A model generated the notes under the pieces. That model saw nothing but the letters and a program-made list of their open reading frames with translations. It did no database searches and was not told the origin of the DNA. A program made the position numbers and the translations under genes. Below, in pieces: positions 27,630 through 36,870 of a DNA stretch of 64,000 nucleotides. Each line of letters starts with the position of its first letter. The first letter of the stretch is position 1. The stretch comes from Pseudogracilibacillus sp. (GTDB lineage: Bacteria; Bacillota; Bacilli; Bacillales; Amphibacillaceae), in assembly GCA_026169815.1 (NCBI GenBank), contig JAPFDT010000001.1, positions 104,063-168,062 on the forward strand, given 5' to 3'.

Positions 27630-29783
27630 ATGGGAACAAGTGCAACTAAACTGTTACAAGAATACTTTGGTTATGAATCCTTTCGTCCGGGACAAGAAGA
27701 AACGATTCAGCATATTATGAACGATACTAATACGCTAGCAGTCATGCCTACTGGAAGTGGAAAGTCTTTATGTTTCCAAATTCCAGCGCTTGCTAAAGAA
27801 GGTACAGCGATTATCATTTCACCGCTCATTTCATTAATGAAAGATCAGGTGGACGCTTTACAAGCTATGGGGGTTGCAGCTACTTATATTAATAGTTCTC
27901 TTTCAACAAGCGAACAGAATGAACGATTACACCGTATGCGCGATGGTGCTTATACTTTTGTCTATGTTGCACCTGAACGATTTAACTCAGGCTTTTTTAT
28001 GCGAACAATTAATCAAATGCCATTATCTTTAATCGCTTTTGATGAGGCGCATTGTATTTCGCAATGGGGACATGATTTTCGCCCAAGCTATCGTTCTATC
28101 GTGTCAACTTTATATGAATTATATGACTTACCTGTGCTCGTTGCATTAACGGCAACTGCAACAGGGGAAGTTATTTCTGATATTCAACAACTATTACAGA
28201 TCGAAGCTAATCATGTCGTCAAAACTGGATTTGAAAGAGATAATTTATCTTTTCACGTAATTAAAGGTCGTGATAAATTTTCTTACGTGCGTGAATTTTT
28301 AACGAAACGTAAACAAGAGTCTGGTATTATCTATACGACAACACGTAAACAAACAGACACACTATATGATCGCCTTAAAGGTCAAGGTTTTTCAGTTGAA
28401 AAATATCATGCAGGACTATCAGAAATCGAACGGAAAGATGCACAAAACGCATTCATCCATAATGAAGAAACAATTATGATTGCCACGAACGCCTTTGGAA
28501 TGGGGATTGATAAATCGAACGTCCGTTATGTCCTCCATTATGCGATGCCGATGAATATTGAATCATATTATCAAGAAGCTGGAAGAGCTGGTCGTGACGG
28601 TGAAGCAAGTGATTGTATTATGTTATTTGCTCCACAAGATACGCAATTACAGAAGTTTCTCATCGAACAATCTGAACTTGATGAAGCTGCTGAACAAAAT
28701 GAATATCGTAAATTACAAGCAATGATGAATTATTGTTTCACACATAGCTGTTTGACAAACTATATTATCGAATATTTTGGGGACACACCTAATAGTGAAG
28801 GATGTGGACGTTGTAGCAACTGTTTACAACAAAGCGAAAAGACAGATATGACAAAAGAAGCGCAAATGATTTTATCATGTGTAAGAAGAATGGGAGAACG
28901 TTTTGGTGCTGGTATGACTGCGAAAGTATTACGTGGTTCTAAGGATAAAAACTTATTAAACTATCGATTGCAAAATTTAACGACTTACGGAATTTTATCC
29001 AATTATACTGAAAAAGAATTAACCGAATGGATCCAATTTCTCGTCGCTGAACAAATGTTAGCCACAGAGGAAGGGAAATACCCTACTCTTAAATTAAACA
29101 AACGTTCCATTGAAATTTTAAAAGGTGAGAGACAAGTGTGGATGTTTACATCAACGATTCCTACAACAGCTGATGCTGATTTTGATGAAAAATTATTCAC
29201 GGAATTACGAGCCCTTCGTAAAGAAACAGCTGATGAAAACAATGTACCGCCTTATGTATTATTTACTGATGCTACATTAAAAGATATGTGCCGTTATTAT
29301 CCGGCAACGAAAGAAGCAATGCTTGACATTAAAGGGATTGGAGAGCGAAAATACGAACAATATGGGGAGTTGTTTTTACAACCAATTCAACAATGGTTAG
29401 AAAAACATCCTGAGATAAAGCCACGCGTACAAATTGCTGCTTCAAGACCGTCATCACCAAAACGACAAGCGACACGAACACATCCAGATGAACCAAGTCA
29501 TATTGAATCTTATAAAATGTTTCAATCTGGTAAATCTTTTAAAGATATTGCTGCTATTCGTGAACTTAATGAACGCACGATTGAAGAACACATTTTTAAA
29601 GCGGCAAAAGAAGGCTTTCCTGTCTCATGGAAAATATTTTTTAATGACGAAGAAGAGCAAAACGTATTAGAACAATATGAACTACTTGATGAAAAGAAAT
29701 TACGTCCATTAAAAGAAGCTTTACCCGAAGAATACACATATTCGACGATTAAAGCTGTTTTAGTTAAAAATGAAAAGATGTAA
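27630..29783 (+). CDS. recQ: ATP-dependent DNA helicase RecQ
   Basis: 717 residues from ATG 27630, eleven bases after AAAGGAG; an in-frame GTG at 27618 overlaps that site. 3'-5' DNA helicase for recombination and fork repair. Walker A MPTGSGKSLCFQIPA (about 45), DEAHCISQWGHDFRPSY (motif II and the aromatic-rich loop), helicase C motifs GIIYTTTRKQTD and NAFGMGIDKSNVR, EAGRAGRDG (motif VI). The RQC zinc site has Cys in NYCFTHSC and CGRCSNC. An HRDC domain follows (FTELRALRKETADENNVPPY), then a C-terminal helix-turn-helix (HTH_40) at about 625-717 (YKMFQSGKSFKDIAAIRELN). The extra tail makes it longer than the roughly 600-residue E. coli type but is common in Bacilli. Monocistronic. Confidence 0.95.
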   Translation: MGTSATKLLQEYFGYESFRPGQEETIQHIMNDTNTLAVMPTGSGKSLCFQIPALAKEGTAIIISPLISLMKDQVDALQAMGVAATYINSSLSTSEQNERLHRMRDGAYTFVYVAPERFNSGFFMRTINQMPLSLIAFDEAHCISQWGHDFRPSYRSIVSTLYELYDLPVLVALTATATGEVISDIQQLLQIEANHVVKTGFERDNLSFHVIKGRDKFSYVREFLTKRKQESGIIYTTTRKQTDTLYDRLKGQGFSVEKYHAGLSEIERKDAQNAFIHNEETIMIATNAFGMGIDKSNVRYVLHYAMPMNIESYYQEAGRAGRDGEASDCIMLFAPQDTQLQKFLIEQSELDEAAEQNEYRKLQAMMNYCFTHSCLTNYIIEYFGDTPNSEGCGRCSNCLQQSEKTDMTKEAQMILSCVRRMGERFGAGMTAKVLRGSKDKNLLNYRLQNLTTYGILSNYTEKELTEWIQFLVAEQMLATEEGKYPTLKLNKRSIEILKGERQVWMFTSTIPTTADADFDEKLFTELRALRKETADENNVPPYVLFTDATLKDMCRYYPATKEAMLDIKGIGERKYEQYGELFLQPIQQWLEKHPEIKPRVQIAASRPSSPKRQATRTHPDEPSHIESYKMFQSGKSFKDIAAIRELNERTIEEHIFKAAKEGFPVSWKIFFNDEEEQNVLEQYELLDEKKLRPLKEALPEEYTYSTIKAVLVKNEKM

Positions 29784-29796
29784 AATAAAAATTATT

Positions 29797-29980
29797 TGAA
29801 TTAACTTCATAAATGTAAATTTGACATTTGCTGATCACAACGTTTACTTTCATTACAGCCGACTGCTTTTTAGCGGGCAACACCTCAACTTCTTCAGAAA
29901 TAAAATACGTTTCTAAAAAAAGTTGAGGTTGTTTTTTCCGCAGAAGTCAGTCGGCTTTTATTCAAGTAAACTTAGTTACA
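29797..29980 (+). repeat. Dispersed MITE-like element, copy B (right arm replaced by MFS gene)
   Basis: Left terminus TTGAATTAACTTCAT just after recQ, then CGTTTACTTTCATTACAGCC, GACTGCTTTTTAGCGGGCA, and the return arm CCGCAGAAGTCAGTCGGC with TTCAAGTAAACTTAGTTAC. The apical hairpin is different here: CACCTCAACTT pairs with AAGTTGAGGTTG around an A-rich middle. The right terminal arm is absent; the sequence passes straight into the MFS coding region, whose last codons and TGA stop lie within the repeat. Confidence 0.8.
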
Positions 29981-31167
29981 TATGCTTTCTTCTGTTGTCT
30001 TGTTAATAAAACATACAGTATTCCAGCTGTGACGAGTATTAAGCTAGCTCCTGAGAAGTACATTGCTTCAAAGCTGAGATTTGCAATAACGGCTCCCCAG
30101 ATACCTGCGCCAATAGCAATACCTAAATCATAAAAGATAAAAAACGTCGAAATAGCGTGCCCACTCCTGTCTCCCGTTGTACTTTGTACAGATAACGTTT
30201 GAAAACCGGGTAGTAATGTTCCATATCCTAGACCAATTAAACCTGCAGCAAGTAATAGCATCACACTACCTGTTGTTATACCTAGAGCGAATAAACCTAC
30301 TGAAAATATGATTAAACTAGGAACGAGGACAAATCTTGCTCCTTTTTCATCAAATGCACGTCCGAGATACGGACGAAAAACAATCATCACAACGGCAAAA
30401 ACTAAAAAGAAATAACTCGCAGTTGTCGCTAACCCCTTTTCCTCCGCATAAACAGGGACAAACGATAAAATACTCGCATATGCAATTCCGACTAGACCAC
30501 TAATTAATGCAACTGGAATTGCTTTAATTTCTATAAGATCTGATAAAGTAATCGCCAAAGAAGATTGCGCTTGTTGACCAGCAGCCTTTTCCTTCGGTAA
30601 GTGAACGAGTAATGACATGCCTACACTTATCAACATTAATATACTCAATATAAGAAAGAATGTAGTAAATGACATGAATTGTAGTATCGTTAAACCGATA
30701 AAGGGACCTACCACTACTGCTAAATTCATTGCCATCGCAAAATATCCCATCCCTGCTCCTTTTCTTGCCTCTGGTACGATATCTGCAGCGATTGCACTTG
30801 TTGCTGTCGTTACGATACTAAATGATATACCATGAATAAATCGTAAGACGAGTAAAAATACGAAAGATGGAACCCATAAATAGATAAATGTCGTGATGGT
30901 AAATAAACTAACACTTATAATGAGTGTCTTCCTTTTCCCTACTATATCTAATACTTTTGCTGAAAAGGGACGAACAATAATAGCAGAAGCTAACATAAAG
31001 GTTACGACTAATCCTGCATTAGAGGCTGACTCACCTAAATCTTCTATAACATAAATCGGCAATGTCGTAAGTAACGAATAAAATACGGTAAATAAAAGCA
31101 ATTGCGTTAATGCTAAACTAATAAAATTTTTTGTCCAAATTCTTTCTTGAGATGTTACTTGATTCAT
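29962..31167 (-). CDS. Major facilitator superfamily exporter
   Basis: 401 residues, about 12 helices. The ATG at 31167 follows AGGGGAG closely; an in-frame TTG at 31185 overlaps the marR stop and lacks a ribosome site. Helix 2-3 loop with SAKVLDIVGKRKTLI and a family GPFIGLTIL in helix 5 point to the drug:H+ antiporter (DHA1) side of the family, similar to YfkF/arabinose-efflux-like proteins. Located eight bases behind the marR gene, so it is probably MarR-controlled. Oddity: its C-terminal VTKFT and stop codon are encoded by the end of dispersed repeat copy B, so the original C-terminus was probably altered when the repeat arrived. The hairpin also provides a likely terminator. Confidence 0.88.
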   Translation of the reverse strand: MNQVTSQERIWTKNFISLALTQLLLFTVFYSLLTTLPIYVIEDLGESASNAGLVVTFMLASAIIVRPFSAKVLDIVGKRKTLIISVSLFTITTFIYLWVPSFVFLLVLRFIHGISFSIVTTATSAIAADIVPEARKGAGMGYFAMAMNLAVVVGPFIGLTILQFMSFTTFFLILSILMLISVGMSLLVHLPKEKAAGQQAQSSLAITLSDLIEIKAIPVALISGLVGIAYASILSFVPVYAEEKGLATTASYFFLVFAVVMIVFRPYLGRAFDEKGARFVLVPSLIIFSVGLFALGITTGSVMLLLAAGLIGLGYGTLLPGFQTLSVQSTTGDRSGHAISTFFIFYDLGIAIGAGIWGAVIANLSFEAMYFSGASLILVTAGILYVLLTRQQKKAYVTKFT

Positions 31168-31174
31168 CTCTCCC

Positions 31175-31594
31175 CTACTTTCCAATTGGTGTTATTTTTT
31201 GTAATAATGTATATAATTGTTCTTTTTCTTCAGTTGAAAAACGACGTAACAATTCAACTTCCATCTCACATACTGTTTCTTTTATATGTGGGAAATTTCC
31301 TATTGCTGTTTCGGTTAATTCAATAATGCGTTCTCGTTTATCCTCACCTTCGCGACGAACAATCCAACCATTGTCCTCCATTCTAGCTATCGTTCGTGTT
31401 AATGTTGGTGCTTCCACGTTTAAATATATTAATATTTCCTTTTGTGTCATAGGACCAAATTTATGTAGACAATATAAAATCGACCACTGAGCCATATAAA
31501 GATCATGATCGGTTAATTTTATGTTGAGGATCTTTTTAATATGGCGGCTTTTTTGTTGTAGTAAGTGAAATAAGTCATGATTGGATACTGTCAT
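31175..31594 (-). CDS. MarR family transcriptional regulator
   Basis: 139 residues from the ATG seven bases after GGAGG (two earlier in-frame codons, ATG and TTG, sit too close to it). Winged-helix core: YCLHKFGPMTQKEILIYLNV, recognition helix EAPTLTRTIARMEDNGWI, and wing VRREGEDKRERIIELTETA (DxRxxxxxLT signature). N- and C-terminal helices make the dimer. First gene of a two-gene operon with the MFS exporter, the usual arrangement in which a MarR dimer represses both until a phenolic or drug ligand binds. Ligand unknown. Confidence 0.9.
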   Translation of the reverse strand: MTVSNHDLFHLLQQKSRHIKKILNIKLTDHDLYMAQWSILYCLHKFGPMTQKEILIYLNVEAPTLTRTIARMEDNGWIVRREGEDKRERIIELTETAIGNFPHIKETVCEMEVELLRRFSTEEKEQLYTLLQKITPIGK

Positions 31595-31704
31595 CAACAT
31601 TCCTCCATTAATTAATTAGCTAGCTAAGTAATTCCTATATATAACGATAATCCGTTTGGATAAAGATGTCAATGTATAAATCCGATAAAAGAAATATGAA
31701 TTAA

Positions 31705-31755
31705 AAACAGACCAAGTATCATACGAACATTTCCGCATAATACTTGGTCTGTACA
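31705..31755 (-). terminator. Terminator of the 52-residue peptide gene
   Basis: ACAGACCAAGTAT pairs perfectly with ATACTTGGTCTGT (13 bp) around a loop of about 20 bases; on the minus strand TTTTTAATT follows. It begins about ten bases after the stop of the small gene at 31765. Confidence 0.8.
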
Positions 31756-31764
31756 TTCTTTAGA

Positions 31765-31923
31765 TTATGTTCTTCCAATCAACTCAGACAATTTATTTTG
31801 CCAACTTATCGGTAATCGTTTATATACTTGTCCTTGACATACAATATCTAGGACAAGTAAAGTCGTTAGAATACCTGACGTAATTAAGAGCTTTTTGTTC
31901 CTGTTACAACATTTATTATCCAT
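31765..31923 (-). CDS. Small single-span membrane protein, 52 residues
   Basis: Short gene with ATG four bases after AGGTGGGG and a dedicated downstream terminator. It reads MDNKCCNRNKKLLITS followed by a hydrophobic stretch (ILTTLLVLDIVC, about 17-29) and a polar C-terminus QGQVYKRLPISWQNKLSELI that could be amphipathic. The Cys-Cys-Asn-Arg head is basic, so an inside-positive N-terminus is likely. I know no family for it. It lies between htpX and marR, all on the minus strand, but htpX has its own terminator just upstream, so this looks like an independent unit. Confidence 0.6.
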   Translation of the reverse strand: MDNKCCNRNKKLLITSGILTTLLVLDIVCQGQVYKRLPISWQNKLSELIGRT

Positions 31924-31972
31924 CTAACCCCACCTACCATTGTATTCATATTAAATAATATTTTATAAAAAG

Positions 31973-32005
31973 AAACAACAACTCTTCTTAACGAGTTGTT
32001 GTTCC
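31973..32005 (-). terminator. Terminator of htpX
   Basis: ACAACAACTC / GAGTTGTTGT stem with an eight-base loop; minus-strand T-run TTCTTTTT follows. Six bases beyond the htpX stop. Confidence 0.85.
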
Positions 32006-32010
32006 ACTTT

Positions 32011-32889
32011 TTATACTAAACGTCTAATTCGTTCATCTAAATCAGGGTGTGTTGAAAATAATGTTGAGATTTTCTTCTGCCCATTTATTTTCATTGTTGC
32101 AATCGCAGTATCTTGTCCGTCTGATGCTGCTCTAGCAGCATGTAGACGTAAACTTTCTAAAGCGTGGCGCATTTTATCTTTACCTGCAAGATCCGCTCCA
32201 CCCTTATCAGCATGGAACTCTCTGTGACGAGAATACGCAAAGACAACTAAACTTCCTAAAATGGAAAATAAAATTTGGAAGACAACAATTGCTATAAAGT
32301 GAACGATAGGAGCAATTTCACTTCGGACAAACTGTGAAGCTGCAAATGCTACAATTCTTGCTAAGAAAACAACGAATGTGTTCACAACTCCTTGGAGTAA
32401 CGTCATCGTTACCATATCTCCATTTGCTACGTGTGCTACTTCATGAGCAATAACACCTTCAACAGCATCATCGTCCATTTCATTTAATAAACCTGCTGAT
32501 ACAGCAACTAACGAACGTTTCTTTGATGGGCCTGTTGCAAAAGCATTCACTTCTTTTGCATAGTAAATACCGACTTCTGGCATATGAACTAAACCAGCTG
32601 CACGTGAAAGACGGTGAACTTTTTCAACTACTCTTGCTTCATGTTCATTTTTAGGATTGTTCGGATCAATGACTTCTACTCCCATCATTTTTTTAGCTGT
32701 CCAACGGGAAATTGCTAATGAAATAAATGACCCTGTAAAACCAATCACTGCACTTACTACTAATAACGATCCATAGTTAATACCATTTTCACCTATATAA
32801 TTACCAATCGGCAATATCGTAAAAATTATCGTAATCGTTAAAATAACTAATATATTCGTTAATAAAAAATAACCAATTCTTTTCGCCAT
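32011..32889 (-). CDS. htpX: Membrane-bound zinc metalloprotease HtpX
   Basis: 292 residues, standard length. Two N-terminal helices (about 7-27 and 38-58), the M48 zinc motif [11 protein letters not shown] (about 149-159, His and Glu catalytic), two further helices (about 162-185 and 200-222), and the third zinc ligand in [14 protein letters not shown]. It cleaves misfolded or damaged membrane proteins on the cytoplasmic face and often overlaps in function with FtsH. Own promoter expected in 32890-32980 and own terminator. Upstream lies dispersed repeat copy C. No neighbouring gene shares its function. Confidence 0.95.
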   Translation of the reverse strand: MAKRIGYFLLTNILVILTITIIFTILPIGNYIGENGINYGSLLVVSAVIGFTGSFISLAISRWTAKKMMGVEVIDPNNPKNEHEARVVEKVHRLSRAAGLVHMPEVGIYYAKEVNAFATGPSKKRSLVAVSAGLLNEMDDDAVEGVIAHEVAHVANGDMVTMTLLQGVVNTFVVFLARIVAFAASQFVRSEIAPIVHFIAIVVFQILFSILGSLVVFAYSRHREFHADKGGADLAGKDKMRHALESLRLHAARAASDGQDTAIATMKINGQKKISTLFSTHPDLDERIRRLV

Positions 32890-32980
32890 GTTTCCACTCC
32901 TTAAAAATTACTATCTATTTATTTTAACCGATTTTCATCGAATCGTGAAATATTAACGCTAATTTTATATGATTTATATA

Positions 32981-33304
32981 TGAATCACTTTCATCACTCT
33001 TTTTAGTATGTCAATCACGTACTTTATATTTGATGGTAAATCCGTTTCCTTTCATTACAGCCGCCTGCTTTCTGCGGGCATGGTCTCAACTCTTAAAGCA
33101 ACACTAATGTGTTGCTTTAAGGATTTTCGGACTCATGAGTTTCACTATCGTTCACCCACCGAAGAACATTTGCTTATCCCGCAAGAGTCAGGCGACTTCC
33201 ATTCAAGTAAACTTAGTTACATGAGCTAAACACGTATGATGATAAATATTAATAACTAAATGTTTATGTTTTTAATTAAATTATCCTATTATAAAATTGG
33301 TTCA
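32981..33304 (+). repeat. Dispersed MITE-like element, copy C (complete, with extra internal segment)
   Basis: 324 bp between divergent htpX and glcD. Ends TGAATCACTTTCAT and ATAAAATTGGTTCA are inverted. Core AGCCGCCTG/CAGGCGACT shows a paired change relative to the AGCCGACTG/CAGTCGGCT of copies A and D. Tip (33092-33122) CTTAAAGC-A-ACAC-TAAT-GTGT-T-GCTTTAAG. About 40 bases (33141-33177) on the 3' side of the tip are absent from copies A and D. Confidence 0.85.
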
Positions 33305-33460
33305 CATAACTAGGGATAATAACTTTGCATTCACCTATATATTATAACCGATTAATCTATATGCAACCACTATATTATCTTAATATTCACTATATGATTT
33401 CCCGCCTTTCTGCCTTATAATAGATAGAAGTATTGTAACTACTAGACTAGGAGGATAACT

Positions 33461-34858
33461 ATGTTAGATGAAACCATTCGAAAAAAGTTCCTTGCAATAG
33501 TTGGGAACAATCACTTCAAAGATGATAATGCGACATTGCTTGCTTATTCCTATGATTCGACGGCGCAATTTCAAGCATTACCAGATGCGGTTATTACGCC
33601 TCGAGATAAAATGGATGTCCAAGCAATTGTTAACATATGTAATGAACATCATATTCCAATTGTCCCTCGAGGTTCGGGTACAAATTTGTGTGCTGGTACA
33701 ACACCACTTGAAGGTGGCATTGTCCTCTTATTTACTCATATGAATCAAATTATTGAAATAGACGAACAAAATTTAACGATGACCGTACAGCCCGGCGTTT
33801 ATACAAAAGATATATTTGAAGCTGCAACAGAAGTTGGGTTATTTTATCCACCAGATCCTGGCTCGATGCATATTTCACAAATTGGTGGCAACATAAGTGA
33901 AAATTCAGGTGGCCTCCGTGGATTAAAGTATGGCGTAACGAACGACTATGTTCTAGGACTTGAAGTCGTCCTTCCCAACGGAGAGTTCATTCAAACTGGC
34001 GGCAAATTAGCAAAAGATGTCGCTGGATATAATTTAACCGAATTATTTACTGGAGCAGAAGGAACATTAGGTGTCATTACAGAAGCGACACTAAAGTTAA
34101 TTCCGAAACCTGAAACGACAAAAACAATGCTCGCCTTGTTTCATGACTTAGAAACAGCTGCTCAAACCGTATCTAATATTATCGCAAACCGGATTATCCC
34201 AGTCACATTGGAGTTTCTCGATCAACCAACCGTTAAAGTAGTCGAAGATTTCGCTAAAATTGGCTTACCTACAGAAGCGAAAGCTGTCTTATTAATTGAA
34301 CAAGATGGTGCACACGAAGTTGTTGAACGTGATATAGCGACTATTTCCACTTTATGTGAAGAGAACGGTGCTTTTGACGTACAAATCGCGCAAACACAAG
34401 AAGACGCAGAAGCATTAATGACAGCTAGGCGCTCTGCTTTATCTGCATTATCACGATTAATGCCTACGACTATATTAGAAGATGCAACTGTACCACGATC
34501 TGAAATTGCTAATATGGTACAAGCGATTAATGATATTGCCAAAAAGTATGATATTACTATTTGCACATTCGGACATGCTGGAGACGGAAATTTACATCCA
34601 ACTTGTTTAACAGACGCTCGAAACGAAGAGGAAATTGCTCGTGTCGAAAAAGCATTTGAGGAGATTTTTGAAAAAGCTGTGTCACTTGGTGGAACGATTA
34701 CTGGTGAACATGGGGTAGGTGTAATGAAGTTACCATATTTACATTTAAAAGTAGGTGAAGCCGGGATTAACGTTATCCAACAAATTAAACGAGCGATTGA
34801 CCCGAAAAACATTATGAATCCTGGGAAAATTATCAATATGTCCAAAGTGGAGGTGTAA
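33461..34858 (+). CDS. glcD: Glycolate oxidase FAD-binding subunit GlcD
   Basis: 465 residues. FAD-binding type 4 domain with PRGSGTNLCAGTTPLEGGIV (about 66-85) and PPDPGSMHISQIGGNISENS, then FAD-linked oxidase C domain with ICTFGHAGDGNLHPT (about 365-380, metal-site His) and TGEHGVGVMKLPYL. It oxidises glycolate, or another 2-hydroxy acid such as D-lactate, to the 2-keto acid and passes electrons to the Fe-S subunit. Ribosome site GGAGG nine bases from ATG. Three bases separate it from glcF. As in Bacillus subtilis YsfC/YsfD, no glcE is present. Confidence 0.92.
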   Translation: MLDETIRKKFLAIVGNNHFKDDNATLLAYSYDSTAQFQALPDAVITPRDKMDVQAIVNICNEHHIPIVPRGSGTNLCAGTTPLEGGIVLLFTHMNQIIEIDEQNLTMTVQPGVYTKDIFEAATEVGLFYPPDPGSMHISQIGGNISENSGGLRGLKYGVTNDYVLGLEVVLPNGEFIQTGGKLAKDVAGYNLTELFTGAEGTLGVITEATLKLIPKPETTKTMLALFHDLETAAQTVSNIIANRIIPVTLEFLDQPTVKVVEDFAKIGLPTEAKAVLLIEQDGAHEVVERDIATISTLCEENGAFDVQIAQTQEDAEALMTARRSALSALSRLMPTTILEDATVPRSEIANMVQAINDIAKKYDITICTFGHAGDGNLHPTCLTDARNEEEIARVEKAFEEIFEKAVSLGGTITGEHGVGVMKLPYLHLKVGEAGINVIQQIKRAIDPKNIMNPGKIINMSKVEV

Positions 34859-34861
34859 TCA

Positions 34862-36202
34862 ATGAAAGAACAAGAAAAAAATCGGATTCAACAAGCTTTT
34901 AAAGAAAAGATGGATTATGATGAATTGATGAATTGTACTCGTTGTGGTTTTTGCTTACCTAGTTGTCCAACCTATATCGAAACAGGACAAAATGAAGTAC
35001 ATTCTCCACGAGGTCGTATCGCTTTAATGAAAGGTCTCGTAGATGGTGTCATTGAACCATCTGATGAAGTGAAAGAGTCAATTGATTTATGCCTCGGTTG
35101 CCGAGCTTGTGAACCTGTTTGTCCATCTGGTGTTCAATTTGGTCATTTATTAGAACAAGCGCGAGATGCGATTTATCAAACGAATGAACAGTCCTTTATC
35201 GAAAAAACAACACGTTCTTTCGCATTCAATAAACTGTTTCCACATCAAAACCGCATACAACGAGCAACAAGCTTGATCGGCTTTTACCAAAGGTCTGGCT
35301 TACAAACAATTGCTCATAAAACGAAAGCCATTAAACTCGTTCCGAAAGATTTACGTGCCATGGAAAAGGTATTACCAGATGTTCCAAAACGCAAAGTAAT
35401 GAAGCAACGTCCTGAACAAGTAACTGCCATTGCTCCCAGACGTAAGCGTGTTGCCTTTTTCTCAGGTTGCTTAATGGATACGATGTTCTTATCAACGAAT
35501 GATGCAACGATTAAATTATTACAATATGCCGGTTGCGATATTGTCATTCCAAAAACCCAAGCATGCTGTGGTGCCTTGCACGGCCATAGTGGTGAGCGTG
35601 AGCGCGCAATGGAGATGGCAAAACGAAACATTGAAGCATTTGAAGAAGAAGCTGTTGACTACATTATTACAAACGCAGGTGGATGCGGGGCTTTCTTACA
35701 TGATTACGAATACTTGTTACGTGAAGATGCAGACTGGCAAAAACGGGCAGCAGACTTTTCCCGTAAAATAAAAGATATTTCCAGTATTTTGATTGATTTA
35801 CAATTTGATGAACTCGATTTACAAGTTGTTGACCAAATCGTTACATACCAAGATTCATGCCATTTAAAAAATGGACAGCATACATTTATGGAGCCCCGCC
35901 AGTTAATCGAAGCAATTGACGGCGTCCATTATGTTGAAATGACGGATGCAAGTCGGTGCTGTGGGTCAGCTGGTATTTATAACATTGTAGAGTCAGACAT
36001 GTCGATGCAAATATTAGACTATAAAATGACACAAGTGAAGAATACTGCTGCAAAAACAATTGTAACAGCGAATCCTGGGTGCTTGCTCCAAATGAAATTA
36101 GGTATTGAACGAGAAGGTTTATCCGATTCTGTTCAAGCAGTTCATCTCGTTGACTTTTTATTACAAGCTTATGAACAGAAGGAAGAACAGGTAACGACAT
36201 GA
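34862..36202 (+). CDS. glcF: Glycolate oxidase iron-sulfur subunit GlcF
   Basis: 446 residues. Two 4Fe-4S clusters near the N-terminus: CTRCGFCLPSCPTY (about 21-34) and CLGCRACEPVCPSG (about 77-90). Two CCG-type cysteine domains follow (FFSGCLMDTMF with ACCGALHGHSGE, and SCHLKNGQ with RCCGSAGIYN), which bind an additional redox cofactor in heterodisulfide-reductase-like proteins. It takes electrons from GlcD and delivers them to the respiratory chain at the membrane. GGAGG at the end of glcD serves as its ribosome site. Operon ends at a terminator near 36285. Confidence 0.92.
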   Translation: MKEQEKNRIQQAFKEKMDYDELMNCTRCGFCLPSCPTYIETGQNEVHSPRGRIALMKGLVDGVIEPSDEVKESIDLCLGCRACEPVCPSGVQFGHLLEQARDAIYQTNEQSFIEKTTRSFAFNKLFPHQNRIQRATSLIGFYQRSGLQTIAHKTKAIKLVPKDLRAMEKVLPDVPKRKVMKQRPEQVTAIAPRRKRVAFFSGCLMDTMFLSTNDATIKLLQYAGCDIVIPKTQACCGALHGHSGERERAMEMAKRNIEAFEEEAVDYIITNAGGCGAFLHDYEYLLREDADWQKRAADFSRKIKDISSILIDLQFDELDLQVVDQIVTYQDSCHLKNGQHTFMEPRQLIEAIDGVHYVEMTDASRCCGSAGIYNIVESDMSMQILDYKMTQVKNTAAKTIVTANPGCLLQMKLGIEREGLSDSVQAVHLVDFLLQAYEQKEEQVTT

Positions 36203-36284
36203 TTAATTACTGAAGTTAATTAGATAAATCCGCTCATGATAAGTAGAAATTAATTAAAAGGAAAATTAACCCTTTCATTCAAAT

Positions 36285-36338
36285 AAAAAGACAAGCGATA
36301 TCAATTCGTATAGATATTGATTTCACTTGTCTTTTTAT
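36285..36338 (+). terminator. Terminator of glcD-glcF
   Basis: AAAAAGACAAG-ATATCAAT pairs with ATATTGAT-CTTGTCTTTTT with a small internal bulge; ends in TTTTTATC. Located 83 bases after the glcF stop. The first part of the gap (36203-36284) holds nothing recognisable. Confidence 0.85.
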
Positions 36339-36368
36339 CTTATAGATTTATTGTAACTACTTAATGCT

Positions 36369-36561
36369 TTAAGATAAATATGTACTAATGTAGTTGAAAC
36401 AATCTTCTTTAATTTCTTCAGACATAGTGCCGACAATTTTTAAGATAACGCCAGATAAAAAAAGTTTGACCTTCTTTTCCTTGAATTGTTATTTCGAAAT
36501 CTGGAATGTCACCAAGTCAGCTTTAAAATTCTTGTTTGTTTTCACTTTGACTTAATGACAT
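36369..36561 (-). pseudogene. Frameshifted small gene downstream of mazE-like antitoxin
   Basis: Starts with ATG two bases after the stop of the antitoxin gene. Joining frames gives MSLSQSENKQEF, then DLGDIPDFEITIQGKEGQT, then SGVILKIVGTMSEEIKED ending CFNYISTYLS and a stop at 36369. Each frame is closed by a stop or shift, so at least two frameshifts are present over 64 codons. The codon usage of each block is coding-like. I do not recognise the family; it does not look like MazF/PemK, which would be expected at this position. Confidence 0.55.
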
Positions 36562-36562
36562 A

Positions 36563-36802
36563 TTAAAAGAGTTCCCTTCCAACCGGTCCCCCGTAATCAA
36601 TTTCTTCATGACTCGTTTCTGGTGTACATTTTGCTAAAAGTTCTTCCAATGTAGGCTTATCTCTTTTTGGTAACAACACAATTTTCTCACCCTCGTCCCT
36701 TATTTGAATTTTTGTTCCTGGAGTAATGTTATATTTCTTTGCTAGATGTTGAGGTATTCGTACGCCCAAACTCCCTCCCCATTTTTGAGCTTTTGTTATC
36801 AT
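36563..36802 (-). CDS. MazE/PemI-like antitoxin (AbrB fold), apparently orphan
   Basis: 79 residues. N-terminal SpoVT/AbrB DNA-binding domain (VRIPQHLAKKYNITPGTKIQ, swapped-hairpin pattern, and IVLLPKRDKPTLEELLAK) and an acidic C-terminal tail TPETSHEEIDYGGPVGRELF typical of the toxin-binding tail of PemI/MazE. Ribosome site GGGAGG before ATG. In normal operons a MazF/PemK endoribonuclease gene follows immediately; here only a decayed unrelated-looking frame does. It may persist as a regulator or as an anti-addiction remnant. Confidence 0.75.
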   Translation of the reverse strand: MITKAQKWGGSLGVRIPQHLAKKYNITPGTKIQIRDEGEKIVLLPKRDKPTLEELLAKCTPETSHEEIDYGGPVGRELF

Positions 36803-36870
36803 AAAAAACCTCCCTTAAAACTCTTTATGTAGTCTTCAACATTTCTTGTTGCCATACTTACAAGATGTTT

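Noticed and set aside
34222..34845. 207-codon minus-strand frame opposite glcD
   Set aside because: Antisense to conserved FAD-oxidase coding sequence, no initiation signal and no recognisable domain.
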